NCBI GenBank assembly: GCA_900539595.1 | Contig: UQCQ01000003.1 | Location: 82,648 to 146,647 of the forward strand | Direction of reading: 5' to 3' | Length of the DNA: 64,000 nucleotides | Source of the DNA: an uncultured Mollicutes bacterium | GTDB lineage: Bacteria; Bacillota_I; Bacilli_A; RFN20; CAG-826 | Shown here: positions 16,977 through 25,314 of the stretch, in pieces | Position numbering within the stretch: the stretch's first letter is position 1 | Layout: each line of letters begins with the position of its first letter | Translations under genes and position numbers: made by a program | The notes under the pieces: model-generated | The model's database searches: none | Seen by the model: only the letters and a program-made list of their open reading frames with translations | What the model was told of the DNA's origin: nothing

Positions 16977-18692
16977 ATGCCTAACAAAGAAATTCCACCG
17001 TTTGAAGAATGGCCCTTCCGCGTGCCTAACGTCAAGAAGGCCATTGAAAAACTGAATGCCGTAGTTGAAGAACTCAAATCCGCTTCCGACGGGCCTGCCG
17101 CCTTGAAAGCCTTCAAGAAGCGTTCCCGTTTTATGGACGCCCTTCAGGACGATATTACCCACGTTTCCGTCCTCTTTAGCCTGGATACCCAAAATAAGAA
17201 GTATGCGAAAGCCCAAAATAAGCTTAACGAGGAATTACCTCTCCTCCAAGCCGCAGACGTCCATTTCCAGGAAGCGATGCTCGTTTCTCCCCACCGCGCC
17301 TATTTGGAGAAGAAATTAGGTACTTTCCTCTTCCAGATGTATGAATTCGCCTTGAAATCCTTTGACGAACGGATTGTCGAAGAATCCATCGAAGAAAATA
17401 AACTTTCTACGGAATATGCCTCGAAGATTGCCTCTTATTCCGTCCCCTTCCGCGGACAGGTTTATAACCTTCCTCAGATGGGCAAATTCCTTCAAGATGT
17501 GCATCGTCAAACCCGTAAAGAAGCCTCGGAAGCCTATTATTCCTACCTGGAAACTAAAATCCCGGAACTGGAGGAAATCTACGATAAACTTGTGAAGGTT
17601 CGTGACAAGATGGCCAAGAAGCTTGGTTATCAAAATTACGTGGAACTTGCTTATCTCCGCATGTCGCGCTTTGACTATAACCGCGAGGATGTCGCCGCCT
17701 ATCGCGATCAAATCCGCGAAGAAGTGACTCCGCTTGCCGCGAAAATCTTAAAAGCCCAATTTAAACGCACGGGAATCCGTCATCCGGAATCCTATGATTT
17801 GGGACTTGCTTTCCAAAGCGGGAATCCCTTACCGTTAGGGACGACCGCGGAAAAAATCGAGAAGGCGAAGAAGATGTACGATGAGCTTTCTCCCGAAACG
17901 AGTTATTTCTTCCGTTTTATGGCGGATTGCCACGTTTTGGATTTAGAAGCCCGTCCGGGCAAACAGTCCGGTGGATATATGACCTATTTCCCCAAACATG
18001 GCGTTCCCTTCATTTTCTCCAATTTCAACGGAACCAGCGGGGACGTGGATGTTTTAACCCATGAATTCGGCCATAGTTTCCAAGCCTATATGGCCCGTAA
18101 GATCAAAATTCCCGAATACCGTCAGCCCACGATGGAAGGGTGCGAAATCGATTCTATGTCGATGGAATTCTTTGCTCATCCGTGGATGAATCTCTTCTTC
18201 AACGAACCGGAGAAATACCGTTATGCCCATCTGGCGGACGCGATTTCCTTCTTGCCATATGGGGTGACCGTCGATCATTTCCAAGAATGGGTTTATGAGC
18301 ACCCGAATGCGACTCCCGCGGAACGCGATGCCTATTGGCATGAACTCGAAGAACGATACACCCCGTATAAAGTCGCGGCCTATGGTTCGAACCATTATCT
18401 AAAGACGGGCCACCGCTGGTTGCTTCAATCCCATATCTTCGAAATCCCGTTCTATTACATCGATTACACCTTGGCCCAAGTCATGGCCTTCCAATTCTTC
18501 AACTTGGACCGCAAGAACCATGAACTCGCTTGGAAACGCTATCTCAAACTCTGCGAATCCGGCGGAAAATATCCGTTCCGTACCTTGGTTCTCCGCGACC
18601 ATATGAAGGATCCCTTCGCCCCGAACGTCATCAAGAAAACGGTTCGCCCCTTGATGAAGGTGCTGGAGTCCTATCAAATCGAATCCAAATAA
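16977..18692 (+). CDS. M3-family oligoendopeptidase (PepF-like)
   Basis: 571-residue zinc metallopeptidase of the M3 thimet/PepF family, acting on short peptides in the cytoplasm. The zinc motif is HEFGH within LTHEFGHSFQAYM (about residue 362), with the downstream Glu in CEIDSMSMEFFAHP. ATG 16977 has AAGGAG before it; an upstream in-frame ATG at 16929 lies inside the preceding gene and is rejected. A strong terminator follows. Confidence 0.92.
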   Translation: MPNKEIPPFEEWPFRVPNVKKAIEKLNAVVEELKSASDGPAALKAFKKRSRFMDALQDDITHVSVLFSLDTQNKKYAKAQNKLNEELPLLQAADVHFQEAMLVSPHRAYLEKKLGTFLFQMYEFALKSFDERIVEESIEENKLSTEYASKIASYSVPFRGQVYNLPQMGKFLQDVHRQTRKEASEAYYSYLETKIPELEEIYDKLVKVRDKMAKKLGYQNYVELAYLRMSRFDYNREDVAAYRDQIREEVTPLAAKILKAQFKRTGIRHPESYDLGLAFQSGNPLPLGTTAEKIEKAKKMYDELSPETSYFFRFMADCHVLDLEARPGKQSGGYMTYFPKHGVPFIFSNFNGTSGDVDVLTHEFGHSFQAYMARKIKIPEYRQPTMEGCEIDSMSMEFFAHPWMNLFFNEPEKYRYAHLADAISFLPYGVTVDHFQEWVYEHPNATPAERDAYWHELEERYTPYKVAAYGSNHYLKTGHRWLLQSHIFEIPFYYIDYTLAQVMAFQFFNLDRKNHELAWKRYLKLCESGGKYPFRTLVLRDHMKDPFAPNVIKKTVRPLMKVLESYQIESK

Positions 18693-18696
18693 GACA

Positions 18697-18729
18697 AAAA
18701 AGCGCTGCCTTACACATGGCGGCGCTTTT
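18697..18729 (+). terminator. Rho-independent terminator after the M3 peptidase
   Basis: Twelve-pair stem AAAAGCGCTGCC / GGCGGCGCTTTT with loop TTACACAT. Confidence 0.9.
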
Positions 18730-18791
18730 GCCTATCTCCCGATCCGGATTCTCGGAGATAGACCCGCAGGCGAAACAGCGCCTGTACGGTT

Positions 18792-19202
18792 TTACTTGGA
18801 ACTCCTCTCTTGCAGCAATTCAATCTGCGTCTTTCTTAGTTCCACCTCGAGTTCACTTTTTTGTTTGAGAATGGAATCGAGCCTTTGTTGTTTCTTTTGC
18901 ATCCCTGCTGCGATTTGTTTGAGGGTACGAATGTCGCTTTCTGCCAATCCGTGAATGGGAAGCAAATAGGGAGAGTCGCAAGTGGGCTCTGCGATTTGGC
19001 AGTAGTAGAAAAGCAATGCGAGGGCCGTGGATTCTTTCGGCGAGAAAGCGCTGGAATGGTATCCTTCGATCGCTTGGCGAGTGACCCCGACTTGTCTTCC
19101 CAAATCATCCAAGGTGCAATGCAAGGCATTCACGATGCGGTCGATGATGGTCCCCCAAGGGAACGATGCAATCAATTCTTTGATGTTCTCTGGGTTTTTC
19201 AT
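18792..19202 (-). CDS. Helix-turn-helix (XRE-like) regulator with coiled-coil tail
   Basis: 136 residues. LDDLGRQVGVTRQAIEGY (about 31-48) is a helix-turn-helix of the phage-repressor kind. Residues about 95-136 form a charged helical segment (KKQQRLDSILKQKSELEVELRKT) likely to dimerise. GGGGAC precedes ATG. A TACAAT box lies so close to the start that the mRNA may be leaderless. Target unknown. Confidence 0.72.
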   Translation of the reverse strand: MKNPENIKELIASFPWGTIIDRIVNALHCTLDDLGRQVGVTRQAIEGYHSSAFSPKESTALALLFYYCQIAEPTCDSPYLLPIHGLAESDIRTLKQIAAGMQKKQQRLDSILKQKSELEVELRKTQIELLQERSSK

Positions 19203-19360
19203 GTCCCCATTGTATCGAAAGAAAGGAAAAACTCACTTGCCAATATGAAGCAAGTTGGATTTGTTTTCAGTTTTCCCTTCCTTTTAGAAAGGAGAAAAGA
19301 CGAATATTAAGAGGTTCATTTTTTAATTCGTGATAAAAAAAGTATCCATATCTCGAAGTT

Positions 19361-20278
19361 ATGGATAAAATAGAAATAGAAATGCTTATGAGCAATGACG
19401 AAAATACGAAGGGTCGTGTCCATAACGGAACGACGTTAGATTCTGAATCCTCATCCAATTTAAAGATTACTTTTCATCAGGGCTTCCGTGATTTTTTGCC
19501 GATGCATACGCATACTTTTTGGGAATTTTTCATTGTGACCAAAGGTTCTTTCCAACATGAGCTAAACGGCAAGAAAGAAATCCTCCATCAAGGAGATGCT
19601 TACCTGATTCGTCCGTGGGAACGTCATGAAATCAAACAAAATGAGCCAGATTCTATCTGCCTATTTTTGACCATCACGATTCCGAACATGAAGGCGATGT
19701 GCAACATTTGCTCGGATGACCTCTATGAAGTCCTTTATTCTCACGATGTGCTCAAGTGCTTTTTAACCGACCATCAAGTTCGCAAAATTATGGATCTATG
19801 CTTCTATATTCAAAAAAACATTTACGCGGATCCCAAAAAAGGAGAATTGCCTTCTTCCTTGTTGCTTCAACGCGTCCTCTCCATCGTCATTGATCAAAAC
19901 TATTCCTTTGAGGAAGACAAGCCCGCGTGGCTGCTTCAACTATTAAAGGATATCCAGGATCCCGCCAACAAAGGCTGGCACGTCAATGACGTGATGTCCC
20001 ATGTGAATTATTCTCATTCGCATGTTTCGCGTTTCTTTCAACGGTACATGAATTGCTCCGTCATCGATTATCTTTCCGAAATCAAGATGCAGAACGCGAA
20101 AGACTTGATGCTTTATAGCGATCTGACGGTTTACGAAATCTCGGAAGCCCTTGGCTATAAATCCTCCACCAATTTCTCCGCGGTCTTTAAGGCGGCGTTT
20201 GGTCTTTCTCCCGCCCAATATCGTAAAAAACATCGGGATGCTCGATTCCGCGAAGGCGATTTGAAAGACCTCCAGTAA
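19361..20278 (+). CDS. AraC-family transcriptional regulator
   Basis: 305 residues. An N-terminal cupin sensor (about 35-125; MHTHTFWEFFIVTKG, GDAYLIRPWERHEI) is followed by a C-terminal double helix-turn-helix (about 205-300; VNDVMSHVNYSHSHVSRFFQ, then YEISEALGYKSSTNFSAVFKAAFGLSPAQYRKK). Cupin-AraC proteins of this kind usually sense a sugar. It converges on a GH63-like glycosidase gene across a shared terminator, so that gene may be its target. A second Met at 19388 is an alternative start. Confidence 0.92.
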   Translation: MDKIEIEMLMSNDENTKGRVHNGTTLDSESSSNLKITFHQGFRDFLPMHTHTFWEFFIVTKGSFQHELNGKKEILHQGDAYLIRPWERHEIKQNEPDSICLFLTITIPNMKAMCNICSDDLYEVLYSHDVLKCFLTDHQVRKIMDLCFYIQKNIYADPKKGELPSSLLLQRVLSIVIDQNYSFEEDKPAWLLQLLKDIQDPANKGWHVNDVMSHVNYSHSHVSRFFQRYMNCSVIDYLSEIKMQNAKDLMLYSDLTVYEISEALGYKSSTNFSAVFKAAFGLSPAQYRKKHRDARFREGDLKDLQ

Positions 20279-20291
20279 CGGAGGCCTTTTT
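20267..20291. terminator. Two-way terminator between AraC gene and GH63-like gene
   Basis: GACCTCC / GGAGGCC hairpin overlapping the AraC stop codon, followed by TTTTT. It ends two bases before the convergent stop. Confidence 0.7.
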
Positions 20292-20292
20292 C

Positions 20293-21513
20293 TTATTCTT
20301 CAACTTCTTTTAACATGCAAAGGACGAGAAAATTCCAACTTTGGAACCCGGGGTTATTGAGCCCAATCCCTGTTTCGGAATCATAATATTCGGAGAATTT
20401 TCCTTGTTTTTCGATATCTTGCCCGAGAACAAGGATGGTTTTTTCAGCTAGTTCCTTGGCTAAATCGTCATAGCCGTATTTCTTTAAGCCTATGTAAGTG
20501 AAGTAGTTGGCGTTGATCCAAATGGGTCCCACCCAACAAGAGGGGTTGCCGGAGCGGATATTGCGGAACATCTTTTCGGCTTTGGATACGCTGCGGATGC
20601 CGTAGGGGCTATTCAGGGTCTTGGGATTTATATAATGTTCTTCTATGCACCGTTTGGCTTCTTCTGGGGTAGCGATTCCGCTCCAAAGGGGCAACATCCC
20701 CGCCCAGGTCTCGATGCGCATCGGAAGAGAATGGTAATTGCGAGGGGCTCCTTTGTGCAGCCATTCGTCGGGGTCGACTTTGCGAAGGGAGATATCCGCG
20801 CTATAGAAGTAGCCGTCGCGGGGGTCATAGAGTTCTTCGTGGATACCTTTGGCTAATTCATCAGCCTTTTGCTGATATTTCTCCTTTTGCTCTTTCAAGG
20901 AAAGCATATCGGCAAGATCGGCCATCGCCTGAAGTTCCGCTTGCATCAAGGCGTTTAAATAAACGCTCGCGGTATCGCCATGCTGGCGGTAGAAAACCGT
21001 GGGGTCGTTATCAAATCCAAGCCCCAGGTCATCGAGAGGAAAGAATAAACCCGTTTCTTCATGTTTTTGCTCTTTTTCGTAATAAGAGATGAAACGTTCT
21101 AAGCGGGGATAGGCGTCTCGAATCCATGAAGCGTCGTTTTGGTGTTTGCTGATGACCAAAGCGTGTTGGGCCAAACAGGGTTTATGGATGTTGGTTTTCT
21201 TATTAGGATCCAAATCAAAAAGCCAAGAGGGACTATCCTGAACCAAAATAGGGATTCGGCCGTTTTCATCTTGGGCATCGAGGAAGTCAAGGACGCAGCC
21301 CTTTTCATAGGCGTCAATGGAAGGATCCTCGATTTCAAGAAGGGCAAGCCCTGTGAGCCAAGAATCCCAATCCCATAATTGATGGGAATAATAAGCCCCA
21401 GGAACAAGGAAGGGATATTTCAAACGGTCCACGGGTTCGCGAAAGTTATGTTTGTAGCTAGAAAGGATGTAGGAACGGATCAGCTCGGCATAATGTTGAA
21501 TGTTTGTTTTCAT
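20293..21513 (-). CDS. GH63-like (alpha/alpha)6 glycosidase
   Basis: 406 residues, no signal peptide, so cytoplasmic. YSHQLWDWDSW near residue 43 is the substrate-site motif of the GH63/GH37 clan, and EYYDSETGIGLNNPGFQSW near the C-terminus contains the likely catalytic Glu. Bacterial members of this size include mannosylglycerate and glucosylglycerate hydrolases and alpha-glucosidases. The exact substrate cannot be told from sequence alone. It converges on an AraC regulator. Confidence 0.82.
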   Translation of the reverse strand: MKTNIQHYAELIRSYILSSYKHNFREPVDRLKYPFLVPGAYYSHQLWDWDSWLTGLALLEIEDPSIDAYEKGCVLDFLDAQDENGRIPILVQDSPSWLFDLDPNKKTNIHKPCLAQHALVISKHQNDASWIRDAYPRLERFISYYEKEQKHEETGLFFPLDDLGLGFDNDPTVFYRQHGDTASVYLNALMQAELQAMADLADMLSLKEQKEKYQQKADELAKGIHEELYDPRDGYFYSADISLRKVDPDEWLHKGAPRNYHSLPMRIETWAGMLPLWSGIATPEEAKRCIEEHYINPKTLNSPYGIRSVSKAEKMFRNIRSGNPSCWVGPIWINANYFTYIGLKKYGYDDLAKELAEKTILVLGQDIEKQGKFSEYYDSETGIGLNNPGFQSWNFLVLCMLKEVEE

Positions 21514-21664
21514 AGATGCTTTTATTGTCTTATTTATGGGGGTAAACGCAAGAAGAGGCGAGTCTTATTTTTGGATGAAAACCTCTTAAATTTCTTTTTG
21601 TGACCCAAAAGAGGCAAATAAACGGGAAGAAAATGGGATTTCGCCCAAAAGGGCCAAAGAATTC

Positions 21665-21693
21665 TTGCATGAAGCGCCCTCTATCCATATAAT
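21665..21693 (+). promoter_or_regulatory. Sigma-A promoter of tRNA-Leu
   Basis: -35 TTGCAT (21665-21670), 17-bp spacer, -10 TATAAT (21688-21693), about 30 bases before the tRNA. Confidence 0.8.
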
Positions 21694-21722
21694 TTAAAAC
21701 GCTTCATGTTATGAAGTACCAC

Positions 21723-21810
21723 GCCCGAATGGTGGAATCGGTAGACGCGTTGGACTCAAAATCCAATGTCTGATGAGGACGTGCCGGTTCGAGTCCGGCT
21801 TCGGGCACCA
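21723..21810 (+). tRNA. tRNA-Leu (anticodon CAA)
   Basis: 88 bases including encoded CCA. The acceptor stem GCCCGAA pairs with TTCGGGC. The anticodon stem-loop TTGGA-CTCAAAA-TCCAA gives anticodon CAA (reads UUG). A long variable arm (TGTCTGATGAGGACG) marks it as class II, and the T loop is GGTTCGAGTCC. It has its own promoter and terminator. An accessory island begins directly downstream. Confidence 0.97.
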
Positions 21811-21824
21811 TTAATAGAGAACAG

Positions 21825-21851
21825 ACGCAATACAAAATATTGCGTTTTTTT
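21825..21851 (+). terminator. Terminator of tRNA-Leu
   Basis: Perfect 8-bp stem ACGCAATA / TATTGCGT, loop CAAAA, followed by TTTTTT. Confidence 0.9.
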
Positions 21852-22005
21852 CTTGGCTTTTTGCACTTTTTAACATCAATTTTGAATCGTCGGAAAATTT
21901 AGTAGTGAGTGTTCGTAGTTCGAATAATGCGAAGTGAAAAATTTTGATTTTGCGCCTAATGTAGTTCGAACCTCCTATAGGTCATCTTTTTTTGGCGATA
22001 ATTAT

Positions 22006-22037
22006 GGGTCCGAGTTTTGTTTCGGACCCCCTTTTTT
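22006..22037 (+). terminator. Orphan rho-independent terminator
   Basis: GGGTCCGA / TCGGACCC stem followed by CCCTTTTTT. No gene lies between the tRNA terminator and this hairpin. A 10-bp direct repeat GTAGTTCGAA occurs upstream at 21915 and 21961. It may end an unrecognised small RNA or be left from a deleted gene. Confidence 0.65.
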
Positions 22038-22122
22038 ATTTGTTGATGAATATTCCGAATTCTGTCTTGTAAGTGGTGAATCTTATTTAATAAGAATGCT
22101 CCCCTTTGAGCAGGAATGTCGG

Positions 22123-22446
22123 TGTTGCTATGAGGTTATTTGTTTCCATGGTATTTCTTGGTTGAAATCACCATTCTTTTCCACAGGTGATTCGGCCCTG
22201 GCTTCCATGCCGGCCTTTCAACCTCCCTTTTTGCGCCCCTCACTCCCCGTAGGCTTTCTTGATACGGTTGACCTATTGCCTGCTTACGTCCAGTTTTGCC
22301 GCCGCGTCCCTGGATGCGATTTTGCCCTCTGCCGCTTTTTTGACGACCGATTCGACGTATTTTGCTGTTCAGTCTCTTCATGCTGATGGTCTCCCGCTTG
22401 AATGCTAAACGGCAATTAATCGGAAACAAATAACGTCATAATGACA
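22123..22446. mobile_element. Insertion-sequence remnant bounded by inverted repeats
   Basis: The left end 22129-22147 reads TATGAGGTTATTTGTTTCC and the right end 22422-22440 is its reverse complement with one mismatch. The match extends weakly to TGT...ACA at 22123 and 22446. Inside, on the - strand, is the decayed start of a transposase. At about 320 bp this is a deleted, non-autonomous copy. No target duplication is visible. Confidence 0.8.
22236..22405 (-). pseudogene. Transposase N-terminal fragment (ISNCY/IS1202-like)
   Basis: One - strand frame reads TAKYVESVVKKAAEGKI, then ASRDAAAKLDVSRQ, stop, VNRIKKAYGE, stop. This is the helix-turn-helix head of ISNCY/IS1202-type transposases, where a fixed VSxxTVxRxxKxYxExG pattern is expected. 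Two in-frame stops and loss of the catalytic domain make it dead. The family name is from pattern memory. Confidence 0.65.
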
Positions 22447-22617
22447 ATTTTTTCTTGACAAACCCTTTTGAAAAAATTCTACTATGATTAGTAATATTCT
22501 ATTTCTAATTTCTAGAACAACGATTTCGATGGTGCTGAGAAACAAGAATATCGATCATCGATCAACAGCGGAAAATGCAGGTTGAAAAACTTGTAAATAT
22601 ATTTAAGGAGAAATGAT

Positions 22618-23184
22618 ATGAGAAGTATTACAAAATTAGAATTGCAGTATGCGCACAGATTTTACGGCTTCAAAGGGGAGGCACAGTATTTGCACGGGCA
22701 TACCGGCGTGTTAACGATTGAAGTGGAAGACAGCATTGAACCGGGCGTAAATATGGTATTTCCTTGCAATGAAATACAAAAAACCGCTTGGGCGGTTTTG
22801 AAAAACTTCGATCACGCCTTAATTCTCAGAGAAGACGATCCGCTGCTTCCCGCTATTCTGGACGTATATGAAAAACAGGGAATTAAAAACGGCGATCCCT
22901 CTAACAAGATGAAAGGTCCTGCTTTTAAAACAGAACTTGCAACCGCATATCCCGATTGTCGTCTGGTGGTTACGAAAGAAACAATGACGGTTGAGGGAAT
23001 GATTAAAATCGTGTACGACTTGCTGAAAGATAAACTCAATATTGCCAAAATAACATTTACCAGCGGTGTAAATGCCGCCTCTTGCGAATTCGAGACGAAA
23101 AACAAGATCGACCGTTGCCCTTTGTGCGGTGTCGCTCTGAACGAAAACGGCGTATGTCCGAAATGCGGCTATCGCAAAAAGTGA
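22618..23184 (+). CDS. 6-carboxytetrahydropterin synthase (QueD/PTPS) family protein with C-terminal zinc ribbon
   Basis: 188 residues. Zinc-site histidines are in YAHRF and LHGHTG, and KETMTVEGM matches the family's C-terminal active-site strand. The catalytic Cys expected four residues before HGH is absent: the text is GEAQYLHGH, with Glu next to that position, as in PTPS-III enzymes that use Glu. The last 30 residues add a zinc ribbon (CPLCG ... CPKCG). No other queuosine gene is near. Codon choice is more A/T-rich than in neighbouring genes, suggesting transfer. AAGGAG precedes the ATG; a TTGACA at 22455 with TACTAT 19 bp on is a weak promoter candidate, leaving a leader of about 125 bases. 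Confidence 0.8.
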   Translation: MRSITKLELQYAHRFYGFKGEAQYLHGHTGVLTIEVEDSIEPGVNMVFPCNEIQKTAWAVLKNFDHALILREDDPLLPAILDVYEKQGIKNGDPSNKMKGPAFKTELATAYPDCRLVVTKETMTVEGMIKIVYDLLKDKLNIAKITFTSGVNAASCEFETKNKIDRCPLCGVALNENGVCPKCGYRKK

Positions 23185-23223
23185 TTTTATACAGCTATTT
23201 CGCACAACAAAGACATTGAAAAT

Positions 23224-23255
23224 AAACCTCCTAAGCGAAAACTTGGGAGGTTTTT
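23224..23255. terminator. Two-way terminator between QueD-like gene and broken ATPase gene
   Basis: AAACCTCC(T)AAG / CTT(G)GGAGGTTT stem with loop CGAAAA, followed by TTTTT on the + strand. Confidence 0.8.
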
Positions 23256-23274
23256 AACTAAAAAAATCATCTAA

Positions 23275-24554
23275 CTAATTTGAAAGCAAGAAATCCTGCA
23301 GTTTTATTATGCGAATCACGTTGTGCTCGAGTGGGATGTTCCCAGTTTCGTTCATCGTTATAATCATGAGTTTGTATTTCCCAGGATTTGTCGCGTCTAG
23401 TTTTTTTAGTTGTCCGATTTCTCGGTTGGCCGTATCTGCATCTGCCGTGGAGTAGCAAGCCTGAACCGCGATATTTTCTTCATCAACCAAGAAATCGATA
23501 TCGATCTTGGTTTTGCTACTTTTCAAATAATAGAGTTTTTCTTGGTATTTTTGTTTTAACGAGATCACAACCAGATTCTCAAAAAGGGAGGTATCGTCTT
23601 TAGCCAAGAATAAGTTCAAGATGCCGTTGTCGGAAAAATAGAATTTTGATTTGCTTTCCTTGTCGACGAATGCAGCATAGTAGTTTTTTAGAGCAAACAG
23701 CAAAAAACTTTGATTGGCATAAAAACAATAATCGATGATCGTGTCTTTTGAGAGAGGGAAGCCGATGGTTTTCAAAGCATGATAAAGATTCGTATAAGAA
23801 ACGTCTCGGGAGATGGTGCCTGCAATCTTTTTCATTAAGACCCTCATGCCGTTTTCGCTCCGTATGGTGTTACGAGTGATGATGTCGCCCAACAAAATTT
23901 TTTCGCATATGTTGGAGACGTATTCGCGTTTGTCGACGGAAGCAAGCGACTCAGGAAAACCTCCAAATCGATAAAATTCCCGAAGGGCATTCGCAATTTC
24001 GACACGGTCGGAGACGGAAAAGGCGGAACTTGCTTCCAATGATTTTGCTCGGAGGAATTCTTTGAAGGAATAAGGATGGATGATTTTTGTTAGATATCGT
24101 CCGCCTAATTTGGCAGATACTTCGCGAGAGAGCATTTTCACGTTACTTCCCGTGATGTCGACTTTCTCCTTGGCGTTAGCCATTCGGATAGCAAATTTTT
24201 CCCAACCATCGATATTTTGAATCTCATCGAAGTAGAAGTAATGTTTTCGGTTTGTGATTTCTTCAGCAGTAAGCAAAATGTCTTCAAAATCGTTGGCTTG
24301 AAAACCGAGCAATCGTTCGTCGTCAAAATTGATGTAAATGATTTGCTTCCAATCCACTCCGCTCGAAATGAGATCCTGGACCCGTTTATATAGAAGCGTA
24401 GATTTGCCGGAGCGCCTTAGACCAATAAGGACATAGTTGGCGTTTTTATCAAAATAATAATAGTTAAGATAATGCGTTTGAACGGGCCGCTATAAATGTC
24501 ATCGTCTGGCAAAAAAATACCGTTATTGCGAGAAATGTGTTCTGGGTGACTCAT
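23275..24554 (-). pseudogene. AAA ATPase of the DUF4143 class, frameshifted near its 5' end
   Basis: The main frame encodes at least 360 residues and contains FDEIQN (Walker B), sensor ITGSN, and a DUF4143/PD-(D/E)XK-like C-terminal half. Its Walker A, GLRRSGKST (about 24399-24425), lies upstream of the first usable start (GTG 24357) in the same frame, and no ATG, GTG or TTG occurs before it in that frame. In another frame an ATG at 24554 begins MSHPEHISRNNGIFLPDDD, which runs toward the same point; the frames switch around 24455-24490. The nuclease-like motif reads DIDFLVDEENIAVQACYS, lacking the usual E-x-K. Most likely a dead gene, unless a sequencing error explains the shift. Confidence 0.75.
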
Positions 24555-24677
24555 AAACCGAGCTAAATGCACCGTTAGCGTTGAGCGTGGCAAAAATGTG
24601 GAAGGACTTATCCAAAGGAGATGAGTTTAGAGTTTGATGAATATTGCAACAAAGCCTTTTCAAGCAAAGGAATGCCC

Positions 24678-24908
24678 TTAATCAAAATCAGGTTCTAATT
24701 CATTTTCTCTATAATCGAAGACGCCGAATAACGGATCGAGGAATCTCTCATCCGCTAGCTCAATCAAATACCAATTTGTTCCTTTTATCGTTTTTCCCTC
24801 GCAGACGATTCCCATCGTCCCCACGGGAAGGGTTATCTCTCCTGCTACTCCATCATGAAACGTCTTCTCAATTTTCGTCTTTACCGCTGCCCCTAATTGG
24901 AATTCCAT
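24678..24908 (-). CDS. Small hypothetical protein
   Basis: 76 residues, acidic C-terminus (DYRENELEPDFD). AGGAGA lies seven bases before the ATG on the - strand, so the gene is probably real. The central VGTMGIVCEGKTIKGTNWYLIEL is beta-rich and could be an SH3-like barrel of the kind seen in immunity or antitoxin proteins, but I do not recognise the family. The next feature on the same strand downstream is the broken ATPase. Confidence 0.55.
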   Translation of the reverse strand: MEFQLGAAVKTKIEKTFHDGVAGEITLPVGTMGIVCEGKTIKGTNWYLIELADERFLDPLFGVFDYRENELEPDFD

Positions 24909-25089
24909 GTTTTGTCTCCTCTTGGTATCAAGGTAATTAATCTCACGTTGAAATCTTGATTAAGTTCCCAAATGGTTGTTACAACCTTATCCCTTAAAAC
25001 TGTTTTGCATTTTGCAGTTATCCCAAAACTCGTCAGTTTTCCGAAACAAAGTGTATCCCTTTGGTACCATTTATAATATCGCTTTTAAA

Positions 25090-25260
25090 ACGATCAAGAT
25101 TTGTGAAAGAATTCATCCCTTATCTGGAGAATTACCTCATTTGGTCCAGGGAAAAGCGGATCATGGAATCGCTCGGTTGCAAAAGCACGATTGATGGTAG
25201 AAGAGAAAACGGGGTATCGTGGCGAAAACGGTCCAGTTTTATGTCCGCGGCCCCAAACAT
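25090..25260 (+). pseudogene. IS3-family transposase C-terminal remnant
   Basis: VKEFIPYLENYLIWSREKRI followed by MESLGCKSTIDGRRENGVS resembles the end of IS3/IS150 OrfB, where a YNxKRIKxxLGxxSPxxYR pattern is expected; several key residues are changed (S for Y, T for P, G for Y). It has no start or catalytic triad. The remainder of the gene-free stretch 24909-25314 shows nothing else recognisable. Confidence 0.5.
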
Positions 25261-25314
25261 GCGTGGCTTAAATGGGTTTGTCTTTCCGTGGTGAAGCTAC
25301 GATGGTTTTCAAAG

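Noticed and set aside
21934..22386. 150-codon open frame on the + strand after tRNA-Leu
   Set aside because: Composition is rich in Phe, Cys and Ser, it runs across the terminator at 22006 and over the insertion-sequence remnant whose coding sense is the other strand. No Shine-Dalgarno.
22500..22617. preQ1 or other riboswitch before the QueD-like gene
   Set aside because: The leader is about 120 bases, but no preQ1 class I or II pattern or other conserved core could be found by eye.
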